Below are positions 25,610-37,049 of a stretch of 64,000 bases of DNA, one piece after another (the stretch's first letter is position 1; each line of letters opens with the position of its first letter). The position numbers and the translations under genes are program-made. Below the pieces are notes generated by a model. That model was given only the letters and a program-made list of their open reading frames with translations. It had not been told where the DNA came from and made no database searches. Origin of the DNA: Bacillus sp. ISL-34 (GTDB taxonomy: Bacteria; Bacillota; Bacilli; Bacillales; DSM-1321); contig NZ_JAGGQJ010000001.1 of NCBI RefSeq assembly GCF_018613325.1, forward strand, positions 62,001 through 126,000, in the 5' to 3' direction.

Positions 25610-26425
25610 ATGAGTAAACTGCTCCAAAAGCCGGAAAAACAAGAGGTCGCTGAAGGTGTTACAGCCGTTCAATCAGTTACGAAGGGAAATTCTCCTTTAG
25701 AATTTGTTGAATTCAAAATAATTGAGTTGGTTCCGAATGCTAGATATTCCGAATTATTAAATAAAACAGAATGCTGCATTGTCGCACTTACGGGAAAAAT
25801 CAATGTGACTGTAGGCGAAGATGTATACCGTGATTTGGGCACACGAGATAGTGTATTTGATAAAGTGCCGACTGATAGCATTTACGTCTCGAATGATAGA
25901 AGTTTTGAATTGGAAGCGATAACCAAAGTCAGAGTGGCACTGTGTTATTCGCCTTCTGATAAGCAACTTCCGACTAAATGGATTAAAGCGGGAGATGTTG
26001 ATGTGGAACATAGGGGCATTTTGAGCAATAAGCGGATGGTGCATAATATATTACCGGATTCAGCTCCGTATGCGAATAGCCTTCTCGTGGTTGAAGTATA
26101 TACAGAAAGCGGAAACTGGTCGAGCTATCCCCCGCATAAACATGATCAGGATAACTTACCAAATGAGTCATTATTGGAAGAGTCCTATTATCATGAAGTG
26201 AACCCGCCTCAGGGATTCATCTTTCAGCGAGTATATACAGATGACCGTTCGATCGATGAGACCATGTCGGTTGAGAACGGCGATGTCGTACTTGTACCGG
26301 CAGGTTATCATCCGGTAGGGGTGCCTGACGGTTATGAATCATATTACTTGAATGTAATGGCCGGTCCGGCAAGGACATGGAAATTCTACAATGATCCCGA
26401 TCATGAGTGGATCCTGAATCGTTAA
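25610..26425 (+). CDS. iolB: 5-deoxy-glucuronate isomerase
   Basis: IolB isomerises 5-deoxy-D-glucuronate to 5-dehydro-2-deoxy-D-gluconate. The 271-residue bicupin carries PPHKHDQDNLPNE, LEESYYHEVNPPQGFIFQRV and VLVPAGYHPV, the metal-binding and barrel motifs of the family. The frame is open from 25553, but ATG 25610 follows AAGGAGG and gives the normal length, so it is chosen. It lies between iolA and iolC, the same start order as in Bacillus subtilis. Confidence 0.95.
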   Translation: MSKLLQKPEKQEVAEGVTAVQSVTKGNSPLEFVEFKIIELVPNARYSELLNKTECCIVALTGKINVTVGEDVYRDLGTRDSVFDKVPTDSIYVSNDRSFELEAITKVRVALCYSPSDKQLPTKWIKAGDVDVEHRGILSNKRMVHNILPDSAPYANSLLVVEVYTESGNWSSYPPHKHDQDNLPNESLLEESYYHEVNPPQGFIFQRVYTDDRSIDETMSVENGDVVLVPAGYHPVGVPDGYESYYLNVMAGPARTWKFYNDPDHEWILNR

Positions 26426-26447
26426 AGGAAAAGGAGCTGTTAACCGG

Positions 26448-27425
26448 ATGAACTATACATTTCATGCCGATAAGGAATTTGACTTGATTGCCATTGGCCG
26501 TGCTTGCATAGACTTGAATGCCAATGAATATAACCGTCCGATGGAAGAGACCATGACATTCACGAAATACGTTGGCGGTTCACCTGCCAATGTTGCCATC
26601 GGAAGTGCGAAATTAGGCTTGAATGTCGGATTCATCGGTAAGCTTGCCGATGACCAGCACGGCCGTTTCATCGAATCTTATATGCGTGAGGCAGGTGTTG
26701 ATACATCGAATATGATAATCGATCAAGAAGGACATAAAACGGGACTCGCCTTCACCGAAATTAAAAGTCCTGACGAATGCAGTATCCTGATGTATCGGGA
26801 TGATGTAGCCGACCTTCATTTAGCACCTTCGGAAGTGGATGAAGAATATATCAAAAAATCAAAGATCCTATTGGTTTCAGGGACGGCCTTAGCAAAAAGC
26901 CCATCACGTGAGGCCGTTTTAAAAGCAGTCAGCCTTGCGAAAAGAAATGATGTAAAAGTCGTATTTGAATTGGATTACCGTCCTTACACATGGAATTCCA
27001 TTGAAGAAACCTCCGTTTACTATTCGTTAGTCGCAGAGCAATCAGACATTTTGATTGGCACGCGTGATGAATATGATGTAATGGAAAATACCGAAAAAGG
27101 TACAAATGAAGAAACCGTCCGTTACTTGTTTAAACATTCCGCAGACCTGGTCGTCATCAAACACGGCGTCGAGGGTTCATATGCCTATGCCAAATCAGGC
27201 GAAGTTTTTACAGCGAAGTCCTATAAAACGAAAGTATTGAAAACATTCGGCGCAGGGGATTCATATGCTTCCGCTTTCTTATATGCGTTAGTGAGCGGAA
27301 AAGGGATTGAAAGCGCTTTGAAGTTTGGCAGTGCTTCCGCTTCCATAGTAGTGAGCAAGCACAGCTCATCAGAGGCAATGCCCGTTGCAGAAGAAATCGA
27401 GGATTTGATTGCCGAACGCGTGTAA
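26448..27425 (+). CDS. iolC: 5-dehydro-2-deoxygluconokinase
   Basis: IolC phosphorylates 5-dehydro-2-deoxygluconate. The 325-residue PfkB-family kinase has GRACIDLNANE near the start, GGSPANVAIGSAKLG near residue 42 and the ATP/anion-hole motif TFGAGDSYASAF near 266 with its catalytic Asp. It starts 22 bases after iolB with AAAGGAG. Nothing is missing relative to the family. Confidence 0.95.
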   Translation: MNYTFHADKEFDLIAIGRACIDLNANEYNRPMEETMTFTKYVGGSPANVAIGSAKLGLNVGFIGKLADDQHGRFIESYMREAGVDTSNMIIDQEGHKTGLAFTEIKSPDECSILMYRDDVADLHLAPSEVDEEYIKKSKILLVSGTALAKSPSREAVLKAVSLAKRNDVKVVFELDYRPYTWNSIEETSVYYSLVAEQSDILIGTRDEYDVMENTEKGTNEETVRYLFKHSADLVVIKHGVEGSYAYAKSGEVFTAKSYKTKVLKTFGAGDSYASAFLYALVSGKGIESALKFGSASASIVVSKHSSSEAMPVAEEIEDLIAERV

Positions 27426-27457
27426 GGAATTTATCTACATAGAGGGGTGAACAGAAG

Positions 27458-29368
27458 ATGGGAACAGTGAGGTTGACGACAGCCCAGGCTTTGATCAAGT
27501 TTTTAAATCAGCAGTACATTCATGTTGATGGTGAGGAATCTCCATTTGTAGAAGGGATATTTAATGTATTCGGCCATGGGAATGTCGTTGGTATCGGTCA
27601 GGCACTCGAACAGGACGCTGGCCACTTGAAAGTAATTCAAGGAAAGAATGAGCAAGGGATGGCCCATGCAGCAATTGCCTACAGCCGCGAAATGCTCCGA
27701 AGGAAAATTTATGCCGTCACTACATCTGCCGGGCCAGGCTCGGCAAACTTGATAGCTGCGGCGGGGACGGCACTTGCCAACAATATTCCTGTCCTCTTGC
27801 TTCCTGCTGATACATTTGCGACACGTCAGCCGGATCCGGTTCTTCAGCAACTTGAGCATGAGCATAGTACGGCCATCACCACAAATGACGCTTTTCTGGC
27901 AGTATCAAGATATTGGGATCGCGTCACTCGCCCTGAGCAGCTCATGTCCAGTCTGATCCGGGCCTTCGAGGTGATGACCGATCCCGGGAAAGCCGGGCCA
28001 GCGACGATATGCATCTCACAGGATGTAGAAGGGGAAGCATTCGATTTCGATGAACATTTTTTTGAAAAACGCGTCCATTATTTAGATCGGAAAGCTCCGG
28101 TTGAACGGGAACTGCAAGGAGCTGCCGAGAGAATTAAAGCAAGTAAGAAGCCGATCATCATCGTCGGTGGCGGAGCAAGATATTCCGGAGCTCGGGATAT
28201 TTTGATGAAGCTGGCAGAAAAGCATAACATTCCACTTGTGGAAACACAGGCAGGTAAATCGACGGTGGAATCATCTTTTTCTAAGAATTTGGGCGGAGTC
28301 GGAATTCTCGGTACGATGGCTGCCAATAAGGCTGCACGCCAGGCAGATCTCGTAATTGGTGTCGGGACCCGGTATACGGACTTTACGACTTCTTCCAAAA
28401 CTGCATTTGATTTTGAAAGGACAAAGTTTTTGAACATTAACGTCAGCCGCCTTCAAACCTATAAATTAGATGGATTTCAGGTCGTCGCCGATGCAAAAGT
28501 GGCGCTCGAGAACCTTGAAGAGTTACTAGTGGGCTATGAAACCGAATATGGGGAAATGCTTGGAGATTGGAAGGCGGAGTGGCTTTCCGAACGGACCCGT
28601 TTAAGTCAAGTCACTTTCAGCCGTGAAAATTTCATGCCTGAAATCAAAAGCCAGTTTTCACAGCAAGTCTTGAATGAATACTCGGATGCATTGAAAACTG
28701 AATTGGCCCAATCCACTGCGATGATTGCAATAAACGATACGGTCGATCAGGAAAGTGTGGTGGTCGGTTCAGCCGGATCACTTCCGGGTGACTTGCAGCG
28801 CCTCTGGCATTCAAGCGTGCCAAACACGTACCATCTTGAATATGGATTCTCCTGCATGGGCTACGAAATTGCAGGAACTTTAGGAGCTAAGCTTGCCCAT
28901 CCAGACCGGGAAGTCTATGCCATGGTAGGGGACGGCAGTTTTCTGATGCTTCATTCGGAATTGATCACAGCCATCCAATATAATCATAAAATCAACATTT
29001 TGTTGTTTGATAATTCAGGCTTTGGCTGCATCAATAATCTGCAAATGGAGAATGGCAGCGGAACATATTGCTGTGAGTTCAGAACACATGATAACCAAAT
29101 TATGAATATTGATTACGCAAAAGTGGCGGAAGGGTACGGAGCCAAAACTTATCGGGCCAATACTGTCGATGAGCTGAAAGCTGCATTGGAGGATGCAAAG
29201 AAACAAACGGCATCTACATTAATAGAAATGAAGGTTCTGCCGAAAACGATGACGGATGGTTATGACTCCTGGTGGAATGTTGGCGTGGCAGAGGTCTCGG
29301 AACGAGAAAGTATACAAAGGGCATATGAAGCGAGACAAGAGAAATTAAAAATGGCCAAACAATATTAA
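27458..29368 (+). CDS. iolD: 3D-(3,5/4)-trihydroxycyclohexane-1,2-dione hydrolase
   Basis: IolD opens the ring of the trione-type intermediate to 5-deoxy-glucuronate. The 636-residue ThDP enzyme has GIGQALEQDAGHLKVIQGKN, with the catalytic Glu region and GNEQG-like contact in the N-terminal domain, and the ThDP/Mg motif running from GDGSF (about residue 490) to LLFDN. Length and both flanking genes match IolD. Start ATG 27458 follows GAGGGGTG. Confidence 0.95.
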   Translation: MGTVRLTTAQALIKFLNQQYIHVDGEESPFVEGIFNVFGHGNVVGIGQALEQDAGHLKVIQGKNEQGMAHAAIAYSREMLRRKIYAVTTSAGPGSANLIAAAGTALANNIPVLLLPADTFATRQPDPVLQQLEHEHSTAITTNDAFLAVSRYWDRVTRPEQLMSSLIRAFEVMTDPGKAGPATICISQDVEGEAFDFDEHFFEKRVHYLDRKAPVERELQGAAERIKASKKPIIIVGGGARYSGARDILMKLAEKHNIPLVETQAGKSTVESSFSKNLGGVGILGTMAANKAARQADLVIGVGTRYTDFTTSSKTAFDFERTKFLNINVSRLQTYKLDGFQVVADAKVALENLEELLVGYETEYGEMLGDWKAEWLSERTRLSQVTFSRENFMPEIKSQFSQQVLNEYSDALKTELAQSTAMIAINDTVDQESVVVGSAGSLPGDLQRLWHSSVPNTYHLEYGFSCMGYEIAGTLGAKLAHPDREVYAMVGDGSFLMLHSELITAIQYNHKINILLFDNSGFGCINNLQMENGSGTYCCEFRTHDNQIMNIDYAKVAEGYGAKTYRANTVDELKAALEDAKKQTASTLIEMKVLPKTMTDGYDSWWNVGVAEVSERESIQRAYEARQEKLKMAKQY

Positions 29369-29383
29369 AAGGGGGCAGCGGAA

Positions 29384-30271
29384 ATGCAGGAGATTTCGTG
29401 GGGGATTGCCCCAATTGGCTGGCGTAATGATGACATTCCGGAAATCGGAGCTGAAAACACTTTATCCCACCTTTTAAGCGATATTGTCGTGGCAGGATTT
29501 CAGGGGACCGAAGTGGGAGGTTTCTTCCCGGAACCGGCGGTCCTGAATAAAGAGCTGCAGCTTCGGAACTTAAAAATAGCCGGTCAGTGGTTCAGCAGTT
29601 TCATCATCCGTGATGGCATCGAAAAAGCAGAACAGGATTTCCATGAACACTGCAAATATTTACAGGCTGTCGATGGAGATGTAGCAGTGGTATCCGAACA
29701 GACTTACAGTATCCAAGGCGGAAGGTACGATGTGTTTAAGGAAAAGCCACACTTTACTGATGAAGAATGGGGAATATTGAGTACGGGCCTGAATAGGCTC
29801 GGGGATATTGCAGGACTTTACAACTTAAAACTGGTGTATCACCACCACCTGGGGACAGGGGTCCAGACACTGAGTGAAATTGACCGCCTTATGGAAAATA
29901 CCGAAAAGAAAGTACACCTGTTATATGATACTGGACATATTTATGTATCGGATGGTGATTGCATGTCCCTTCTGCAAAAGCATATCGACCGCATAGGGCA
30001 CGTTCATTTCAAGGATGTGAGGCATAACGTGCTGGAGCAGTGCAGGAAAGTGGGAAAATCATTTCAAGAATCTTTTTTAGCCGGCATGTTCACAGTGCCT
30101 GGTGACGGCTGCATTGACTTTGTGGAAGCTTACCATACATTACTGGAAAATCATTATAAAGGCTGGATTGTAGTAGAGGCGGAACAAGATCCGTCCGTTG
30201 CCCATCCATTGGAATACGCATTAATCGCTCGCAAGTATATAAATGACAGGCTGCTCCTAGTTCAAGATTAA
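29384..30271 (+). CDS. iolE: Inosose dehydratase
   Basis: IolE dehydrates 2-keto-myo-inositol to the cyclohexane-dione. The 295-residue TIM-barrel protein opens [20 protein letters not shown], a very characteristic IolE start, and has [27 protein letters not shown] and GHVHFKDVR, which provide metal-binding residues. It lies 16 bases after iolD. Confidence 0.95.
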   Translation: MQEISWGIAPIGWRNDDIPEIGAENTLSHLLSDIVVAGFQGTEVGGFFPEPAVLNKELQLRNLKIAGQWFSSFIIRDGIEKAEQDFHEHCKYLQAVDGDVAVVSEQTYSIQGGRYDVFKEKPHFTDEEWGILSTGLNRLGDIAGLYNLKLVYHHHLGTGVQTLSEIDRLMENTEKKVHLLYDTGHIYVSDGDCMSLLQKHIDRIGHVHFKDVRHNVLEQCRKVGKSFQESFLAGMFTVPGDGCIDFVEAYHTLLENHYKGWIVVEAEQDPSVAHPLEYALIARKYINDRLLLVQD

Positions 30272-30293
30272 AAACCGGAAAGAAGTGATTAAT

Positions 30294-31706
30294 TTGAGTA
30301 ATGATGGAAATCAGATGGCATTCTTACGCAAGATTATTATTATCTCGACGTTAGGCGGTCTTTTGTTCGGATATGATACTGGTGTCATAAATGGTGCCTT
30401 GCCGTTCATGTCCGAAGCGGATCAACTTAACCTTAATTCACTTACGCAAGGACTTGTTGCCAGTTCACTTCTTTTAGGCGCGGCACTTGGAGCGTTTCTG
30501 GGAGGCAGGCTCTCGGATTATGCGGGCCGCCGAAAAAACATTCTTTTTCTTTCGGTACTTTTTTTCTTTTCCACCATTGGATGCACGTTTGCACCGAATG
30601 TTACGGTCATGATTGCCTGCCGTTTTCTACTCGGCCTTGCGGTAGGTGGGGCGTCAGTAACCGTTCCTACTTATTTGGCGGAAATGTCTCCTGCTGAACG
30701 ACGCGGCCGGATCGTCACCCAAAATGAATTAATGATTGTTAGCGGACAGCTGCTCGCATTCATCTTCAATGCCATTCTTGGGACAACGATGGGTGACAGT
30801 TCACATGTTTGGCGTTACATGCTGGCCATAGCATCACTTCCTGCCATTCTTCTTTTCTTTGGCATGATCAGGTTGCCTGAAAGTCCAAGGTGGCTTGTGT
30901 CCAAGAACAAAAATGAAGAGGCCCTGAAGGTTTTGAAAAGAATACGTAAATTGGATGAGGCAGAATCGGAATTTCAGGGAATCAAGGCGACATTCGAAAA
31001 AGAGAACCATGTTAAAAAAGCTACATATAAAGATTTGACCGTCCCATGGATACGGAGAATCGTCTTTCTAGGAATCGGGATTGCCATCGTTCAGCAAATA
31101 ACGGGCGTTAATTCTATCATGTACTATGGTACCCAAATTTTAAAAGATGCAGGGTTTGAGACAAAAGCTGCTTTGATCGGAAATATTGCAAACGGTATCA
31201 TTTCTGTTTTGGCAACGTTTTTAGGTATTTGGCTGCTTGGTAAAATCGGGCGCCGTCCAATGCTCTTAACCGGTTTGATCGGGACTACGACCACATTGCT
31301 ATTGATTGGGGTCTTATCTTCCCTTCTTGAAGGGACGGCTGCCCTTCCCTATATCATTTTGTCCTTGACTGTCACTTTCCTTGCCTTCCAGCAGGGGGCC
31401 ATTTCACCGGTTACCTGGTTGATGCTTTCAGAGATCTTCCCGCTTCAAGTACGTGGGCTCGGTATGGGTGTCACCGTATTTTTCCTTTGGGTCGTAAACT
31501 TTCTAATCGGCTTAACATTCCCGGTTTTACTAGATAAAGTCGGATTGTCTTCAACATTTTATATCTTTTTCGCTTTAGGCATCATGGCTATCATCTTTGT
31601 GAAAAAATGGTTACCGGAAACTAGAGGACTTACACTTGAACAGCTTGAACAAAACTTCCGCAATCATGGAAAAGAATCTGCTAAGGAAATGACAAAAATA
31701 ATTTAG
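30294..31706 (+). CDS. iolT: myo-Inositol:proton symporter (MFS sugar porter family)
   Basis: This 470-residue protein has 12 helices. It shows the sugar-porter signatures FGYDTGVINGALPF, RLSDYAGRR, the PESPRWL motif at the end of the first half, QQITGVNSIMYYG and PETRGLTLEQLE. These features and its place inside the iol operon make it an inositol importer of the IolT/IolF class. The frame extends to GTG 30285, which is part of the ribosome binding sequence GAAGTGAT; TTG 30294 is the more likely start. The choice between the IolT and IolF names is mine. Confidence 0.9.
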   Translation: MSNDGNQMAFLRKIIIISTLGGLLFGYDTGVINGALPFMSEADQLNLNSLTQGLVASSLLLGAALGAFLGGRLSDYAGRRKNILFLSVLFFFSTIGCTFAPNVTVMIACRFLLGLAVGGASVTVPTYLAEMSPAERRGRIVTQNELMIVSGQLLAFIFNAILGTTMGDSSHVWRYMLAIASLPAILLFFGMIRLPESPRWLVSKNKNEEALKVLKRIRKLDEAESEFQGIKATFEKENHVKKATYKDLTVPWIRRIVFLGIGIAIVQQITGVNSIMYYGTQILKDAGFETKAALIGNIANGIISVLATFLGIWLLGKIGRRPMLLTGLIGTTTTLLLIGVLSSLLEGTAALPYIILSLTVTFLAFQQGAISPVTWLMLSEIFPLQVRGLGMGVTVFFLWVVNFLIGLTFPVLLDKVGLSSTFYIFFALGIMAIIFVKKWLPETRGLTLEQLEQNFRNHGKESAKEMTKII

Positions 31707-31737
31707 AGTTATAGAGAAATAAACCAGATACGTATAA

Positions 31738-32784
<1,047 letters not shown>

Positions 32785-32831
32785 ACGTTAACAGGCATTG
32801 AAACGAAAAAAAAATTATAGGGGGAACGACA

Positions 32832-33710
32832 ATGAAACTAGCTTTGGATCCTACGATGTATGCCAATTTATCATTAAAAGAAATGGTCAATAAAACGGCG
32901 GAACTTGGGTATGAATATATCGAACTGTCACCGAGGGAAGATTTTTGCCCATTCTATAAATATCCTAAAGTGGATAAGGAACAGATTAAGAATTTGAAAC
33001 GGTGGTGCAGTGACGCAGGTGTGAAGATATCATCCTTGCTTCCGCTTTACTACTGGGCCGGTCCTGATGAGGAAAGGCGCCAGGCGGCAGTCCGTAATTG
33101 GAAACGTGCCATTGAAGTGGCAGTGGAATTGGATGTTGACTTGATGAATAGTGAATTTAACGGATCTAAATTCAATGAAGTTATCTGTGAAGAGAAATTC
33201 ATTAAATCAATGGATGAGCTCATCCCGGTATTTGAACGGGAAGGCGTTAAACTTAATTTGCAGGCGCACCCATTCGATTTCATCGAAACGCATGAAGGAG
33301 CGATGGATATGATCCGTGCCCTTGACCGTTCTTGGATCAACCTTGTGTATTCAACCGCACATACATTTTTCTATGATGATGGCAAAGGCGATATTGCCCC
33401 TATGTTCGATTCTGCCGGGGATCGCCTGCAGCATGTCTTGTTTGCAGATACATTCAATCATAAAGCATCCAACGGACTCCGTTATATCGTCAATCCTCCG
33501 GGTGTCGAGGCAACCGTCCACCAGCATTTAAACATCGGCGAAGCGGAAGTTGACTTTGATACGATCTTCAAAAAACTGAAAGAAATGAATTTTGACGGCA
33601 TCGCGACAAATGCGGTATTTGCTTGGATCGACAAAGCAGACTGGTCAAGTAAGCTTATGCTTCAAAAGATGAGAGACGGATTGGGTTTAGCAGAAAGAAT
33701 TGGAGGCTGA
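32832..33710 (+). CDS. iolH: Inositol catabolism protein IolH (sugar-phosphate-isomerase-like TIM barrel)
   Basis: The 292-residue protein opens [20 protein letters not shown] and contains [19 protein letters not shown] and [10 protein letters not shown], the hallmarks I associate with IolH. It is an AP-endonuclease-2-like TIM barrel. IolH is conserved in iol operons, but its exact reaction is unsettled. Its end overlaps the ribosome binding site of iolI, so the two are coupled. Confidence 0.88.
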   Translation: MKLALDPTMYANLSLKEMVNKTAELGYEYIELSPREDFCPFYKYPKVDKEQIKNLKRWCSDAGVKISSLLPLYYWAGPDEERRQAAVRNWKRAIEVAVELDVDLMNSEFNGSKFNEVICEEKFIKSMDELIPVFEREGVKLNLQAHPFDFIETHEGAMDMIRALDRSWINLVYSTAHTFFYDDGKGDIAPMFDSAGDRLQHVLFADTFNHKASNGLRYIVNPPGVEATVHQHLNIGEAEVDFDTIFKKLKEMNFDGIATNAVFAWIDKADWSSKLMLQKMRDGLGLAERIGG

Positions 33711-33714
33711 TAAA

Positions 33715-34560
33715 ATGAAACTTTGTTTCAACCAAGCGACCACACTTGAAAATTCCAACTTGGTCAAAGATCTCAAATACTGTGAAAAACACGGTTACGA
33801 TTATATCGAAATCCGTACCATGGATAAATTGCCTGAGTATTTGGAAGAGCACACAATTGAAGAACTAGCCGAATTTTTTAATGCAAATCATATTAAACCA
33901 CTTGCCTTCAACGCACTCGTATTCTTTAATAACCGCGATGATGACGGCCATAAGGCGATAATAGCCGAATTTAAAAACATGCTGATCATGGCGGAGAAAT
34001 TGGGTGTGAAATATGTGGTGGCTGTTCCGCTTGTAACGGAAGCGAAAATATTGAAAGAAGATATTAAAAACAGCTGTGTGGAAGTATTGACTGAGCTTTC
34101 CGAGATAGCTGAACCGTTTGGCGTTAAAATTGCAGTGGAATTTGTCGGGCATCCGCAATGTACTGTGAATACATTCGGTCAAGCATACGATATAGTTGAA
34201 ACAGTCAACCGTGATAATGTCGGGTTGGTGCTGGACTGTTTTCACTTCCATGCCATGGGTTCCAGTTTGGAAGACTTGAAGAAAGCGGATGGGACGAAAA
34301 TCTTCATTTTACACATTGATGATACAGAGGATTTTCCGATCGGTTTCTTGACGGATGAAGACCGGGTATGGCCTGGACATGGTGCCATAGATTTAGACAG
34401 CATATTAACCATCTTAAAGGGAATTGGTTATTCTGATGTCGCCTCTGTGGAATTGTTCCGTCCAGAATATTATGAACTCGATGCCGAAGAAGTAATTGAG
34501 ACCGCAAAAGAAACGACAATTCAAGTTATTTCGAAATACTTTGCACTACAGAACGCGTGA
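33715..34560 (+). CDS. iolI: 2-keto-myo-inositol isomerase
   Basis: IolI interconverts 2-keto-myo-inositol and 1-keto-D-chiro-inositol, allowing use of other inositol isomers. The 281-residue TIM barrel begins MKLCFNQATTLENSNL and has EFVGHPQCTVN, DCFHFHAMGS and HIDDTEDFPIGFLTDEDRV, which hold the metal ligands seen in Bacillus IolI. The frame is open from 33700, but ATG 33715 follows GGAGG at 33702 inside the iolH stop region and gives the normal start. Confidence 0.94.
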   Translation: MKLCFNQATTLENSNLVKDLKYCEKHGYDYIEIRTMDKLPEYLEEHTIEELAEFFNANHIKPLAFNALVFFNNRDDDGHKAIIAEFKNMLIMAEKLGVKYVVAVPLVTEAKILKEDIKNSCVEVLTELSEIAEPFGVKIAVEFVGHPQCTVNTFGQAYDIVETVNRDNVGLVLDCFHFHAMGSSLEDLKKADGTKIFILHIDDTEDFPIGFLTDEDRVWPGHGAIDLDSILTILKGIGYSDVASVELFRPEYYELDAEEVIETAKETTIQVISKYFALQNA

Positions 34561-34601
34561 GTGGATCATGATAATCTCGGGAATAAGGGGGTGATGGAAT
34601 A

Positions 34602-35456
34602 ATGCCTTTAGTATCAATGAGAGAGATGCTTTTAAAAGCAAAAGCAGAAGGGTATGCTGTGGGTCAATACAATATTAATGGTCTGGCATTCGCACAGTCG
34701 TTTTTACAGGCTGCCAATGAGGAACGAGCGCCGATCATACTTGCGGCATCAGACAGGCTTGTTGATTATCTTGGCGGATTTAAAACGGTTGCCGCTATGG
34801 TAAAAAGCCTTATGGAAGAAATGGATATTACGGTTCCGGTTGCCCTTCATCTTGATCATGGAATGGATGTGGAACGCTGCAAGAAAGCGATAGATGCGGG
34901 TTTTACTTCGGTCATGATCGATTGCTCACATCATCCAATAGATGTAAATATTGAAATCACCAAAATGGTTGTCGACTATGCCCGGAAGAGCGGAGTTTCC
35001 GTTGAGGCGGAAGTGGGGACAGTCGGTGGGACGGAAGATGGGCTCGTCGGAGGTATTCAATATGCAGATCCCCATGAATGCACGAGGATTGTAAAAGAGA
35101 CGGAAATAGATGCACTAGCGGCTGCTTTGGGTTCGGTTCATGGCCCATATCAAGGAGAACCTAAACTCGGTTTTGCGGAAATGGAATTAATTTCGAACAT
35201 GACGAATGTGCCTCTCGTCTTACATGGAGGCTCTGGTATTCCGCTGCACCAAATCAAAAAAACAATTGAACTTGGACATGCTAAAATAAACGTCAATACC
35301 GAAAGCATACAAGTGTGGGCAAAAACGATTCGGGAAGTATTGGCCGTTGAAGGAAAAGTATACGAGCCTCGCGCCATCATCACACCGGCGAAAGAAGCCA
35401 TCATCTCCGTCGTGAAGAGAAAAATGGCAGAGTTCAATACAAGTGGAAAGGCTTAA
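34602..35456 (+). CDS. iolJ: 6-phospho-5-dehydro-2-deoxy-D-gluconate aldolase
   Basis: IolJ splits the phosphorylated intermediate into dihydroxyacetone phosphate and malonate semialdehyde. The 284-residue class II fructose-bisphosphate aldolase-type protein carries [22 protein letters not shown] and [10 protein letters not shown], with the zinc-binding His residues and phosphate loop. It is the last enzyme gene of the operon and is followed by a terminator at 35462. Confidence 0.94.
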   Translation: MPLVSMREMLLKAKAEGYAVGQYNINGLAFAQSFLQAANEERAPIILAASDRLVDYLGGFKTVAAMVKSLMEEMDITVPVALHLDHGMDVERCKKAIDAGFTSVMIDCSHHPIDVNIEITKMVVDYARKSGVSVEAEVGTVGGTEDGLVGGIQYADPHECTRIVKETEIDALAAALGSVHGPYQGEPKLGFAEMELISNMTNVPLVLHGGSGIPLHQIKKTIELGHAKINVNTESIQVWAKTIREVLAVEGKVYEPRAIITPAKEAIISVVKRKMAEFNTSGKA

Positions 35457-35461
35457 GAATG

Positions 35462-35498
35462 AAAAGGTGTTCCCGATTACATTGCGGGCACCTTTTTG
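35462..35498 (+). terminator. Terminator of the iol operon
   Basis: AAAAGGTG with CCCG (35462-35475) pairs with CGGG and CACCTTTT (35484-35496), followed by TTTG. Confidence 0.8.
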
Positions 35499-35555
35499 TA
35501 TATTCACTTTTTGCATGATGGTGAAAATGGTTCGCTGGTCAGAGGAGGTGGTGCA

Positions 35556-36749
35556 ATGACTTTATTACATACCGCACGAAATAGATTTTTGTTTTTAGTG
35601 CTCTCATTCATTTTTTGGTTTTCCAATTTCATCTATATTCCCATTTTATCTCCTTACCTTGAGACGATTGGAGGGGATTATACATTTATCGGCATTGTAT
35701 TAGGCAGTTATGGGCTGATGCAATTTCTCTTCAGGCTTCCGTTCGGAATCTTTTCCGACCTCATAAAAGTCAGAAAACCGTTTATTATCTTTGGTATGGT
35801 CGTGAGTACGTTGAGTTGCGTGACATTTGCATGGGCCGATAGTTTAGGCTGGATCCTTTTGGCCCGCTCGTTAGCTGGAGTTGCCGCCGCAACGTGGGTA
35901 GCGTTCACCATTTTATTTTCCAGCTACTTTTTAGAACGTGATCTTCACCGAGCGATGGGCAGTATCTCGTTGGCTGTGGTTCTGGCACAGCTGCTTGGAA
36001 TGGTGGTCAGCGGATACATTGTCGATCTATGGGGATGGCACGCGCCTTTTTGGATGGGAGGACTCATTGGTTTCGTGGGTATCGTCCTTTCCCTTTTTAT
36101 TTACGAATCGAACGAAGATTTTCAGAAAGAGCCCATTCAATTGAAAGAGCTTATATCAGTCATGCTTGAACCGGCACTTTTAAAAGTATCATTTCTATCC
36201 ATTCTTGCACATGGCATCATCTTCACGACAATGTTCGGCTTCACCCCAGCATATGCTGTAAAGCTTGGGCTCCAGACTGATGAGATCAGCATGGTCATCT
36301 TTTCATTCATGATTCCTCATGCCATTGCCACCATTCTTAGCGGGAAAACGTTCGTACCATTATTCGGACAATGGAAGTTACTGAAATTAGCTTTCGGCCT
36401 AACGTCCATTTCTACAGCATGTACGCCATTAATAGATACAAAAGGAATGCTTTTTCTGCTTCAAGGGTTGAATGGATTCTCATTGGGCACTCTTTTTCCA
36501 TTGTTTTTAGGAATGGCGGTGGAGTCGATCCCCCCTGAAAAAAGGGCAACGGCCATGGGGGCATATCAAGCAATCTACGCGATTGGTATGTTTGCTGGAC
36601 CTTTCATTGCAGGAGTATTGATTTCGCATGTAGGTCTTTCAGCAGGATTTTATTTCGCGGGGTCATTAGGTTTAACCGCTGTGTTCTTTATGATTGTATG
36701 GAGTCGCCTTGAAAGGAAAGCAACAAAACATGATTTGAAATTGAATTAA
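35556..36749 (+). CDS. MFS transporter, unknown substrate
   Basis: This 397-residue, 12-helix permease has motif A-like RLPFGIFSDLIKVRKPF between helices 2 and 3. It belongs to the general MFS-1 group rather than the sugar porters. ATG 35556 follows AGAGGAGG; the frame runs further upstream to 35496 into the iol terminator, so that start is rejected. Standing between the iol operon and its probable LacI regulator, it could move an inositol-related compound or be an exporter; nothing decides this. Confidence 0.85.
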   Translation: MTLLHTARNRFLFLVLSFIFWFSNFIYIPILSPYLETIGGDYTFIGIVLGSYGLMQFLFRLPFGIFSDLIKVRKPFIIFGMVVSTLSCVTFAWADSLGWILLARSLAGVAAATWVAFTILFSSYFLERDLHRAMGSISLAVVLAQLLGMVVSGYIVDLWGWHAPFWMGGLIGFVGIVLSLFIYESNEDFQKEPIQLKELISVMLEPALLKVSFLSILAHGIIFTTMFGFTPAYAVKLGLQTDEISMVIFSFMIPHAIATILSGKTFVPLFGQWKLLKLAFGLTSISTACTPLIDTKGMLFLLQGLNGFSLGTLFPLFLGMAVESIPPEKRATAMGAYQAIYAIGMFAGPFIAGVLISHVGLSAGFYFAGSLGLTAVFFMIVWSRLERKATKHDLKLN

Positions 36750-36788
36750 GCGATTTTGTAAGTGATGCTAGTTCTAGGAGGCGCACTT

Positions 36789-37031
36789 ATGAAGGTTGGT
36801 TTAGTTACTGATATTTTAGGTTACATGCCATTTTAAGAGATGCTGGATACGTATGAGGATCAGGGAATTGGATGCGGCAATTGGTTGGATGCTCCAAATT
36901 ACGATCTCGATGGACTTCTTGGCAGTGCGGCAAATCGAAATCAATTTTTAAATGTAAGGGGAATTCGATATTTTAACATGAAGTCTAAATTACTTTATAA
37001 TGGAATTAATGAAAATGACAAAAAGAAATAG
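36789..37031 (+). pseudogene. N-terminal relic of a sugar phosphate isomerase/epimerase
   Basis: From ATG 36789, behind a good AGGAGG, the frame reads MKVGLVTDILGYMPF-stop-EMLDTYEDQGIGCGNWLDAP and on through DLDGLLGSAANRNQFLN. This is the start of an IolE/IolH-like TIM-barrel isomerase. A single base change creates the TAA at codon 16. After about codon 55 the similarity ends, so the rest of the gene is deleted. The original gene probably belonged to the inositol regulon. Confidence 0.7.
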
Positions 37032-37049
37032 GCAGGTGGAGATAATAGT

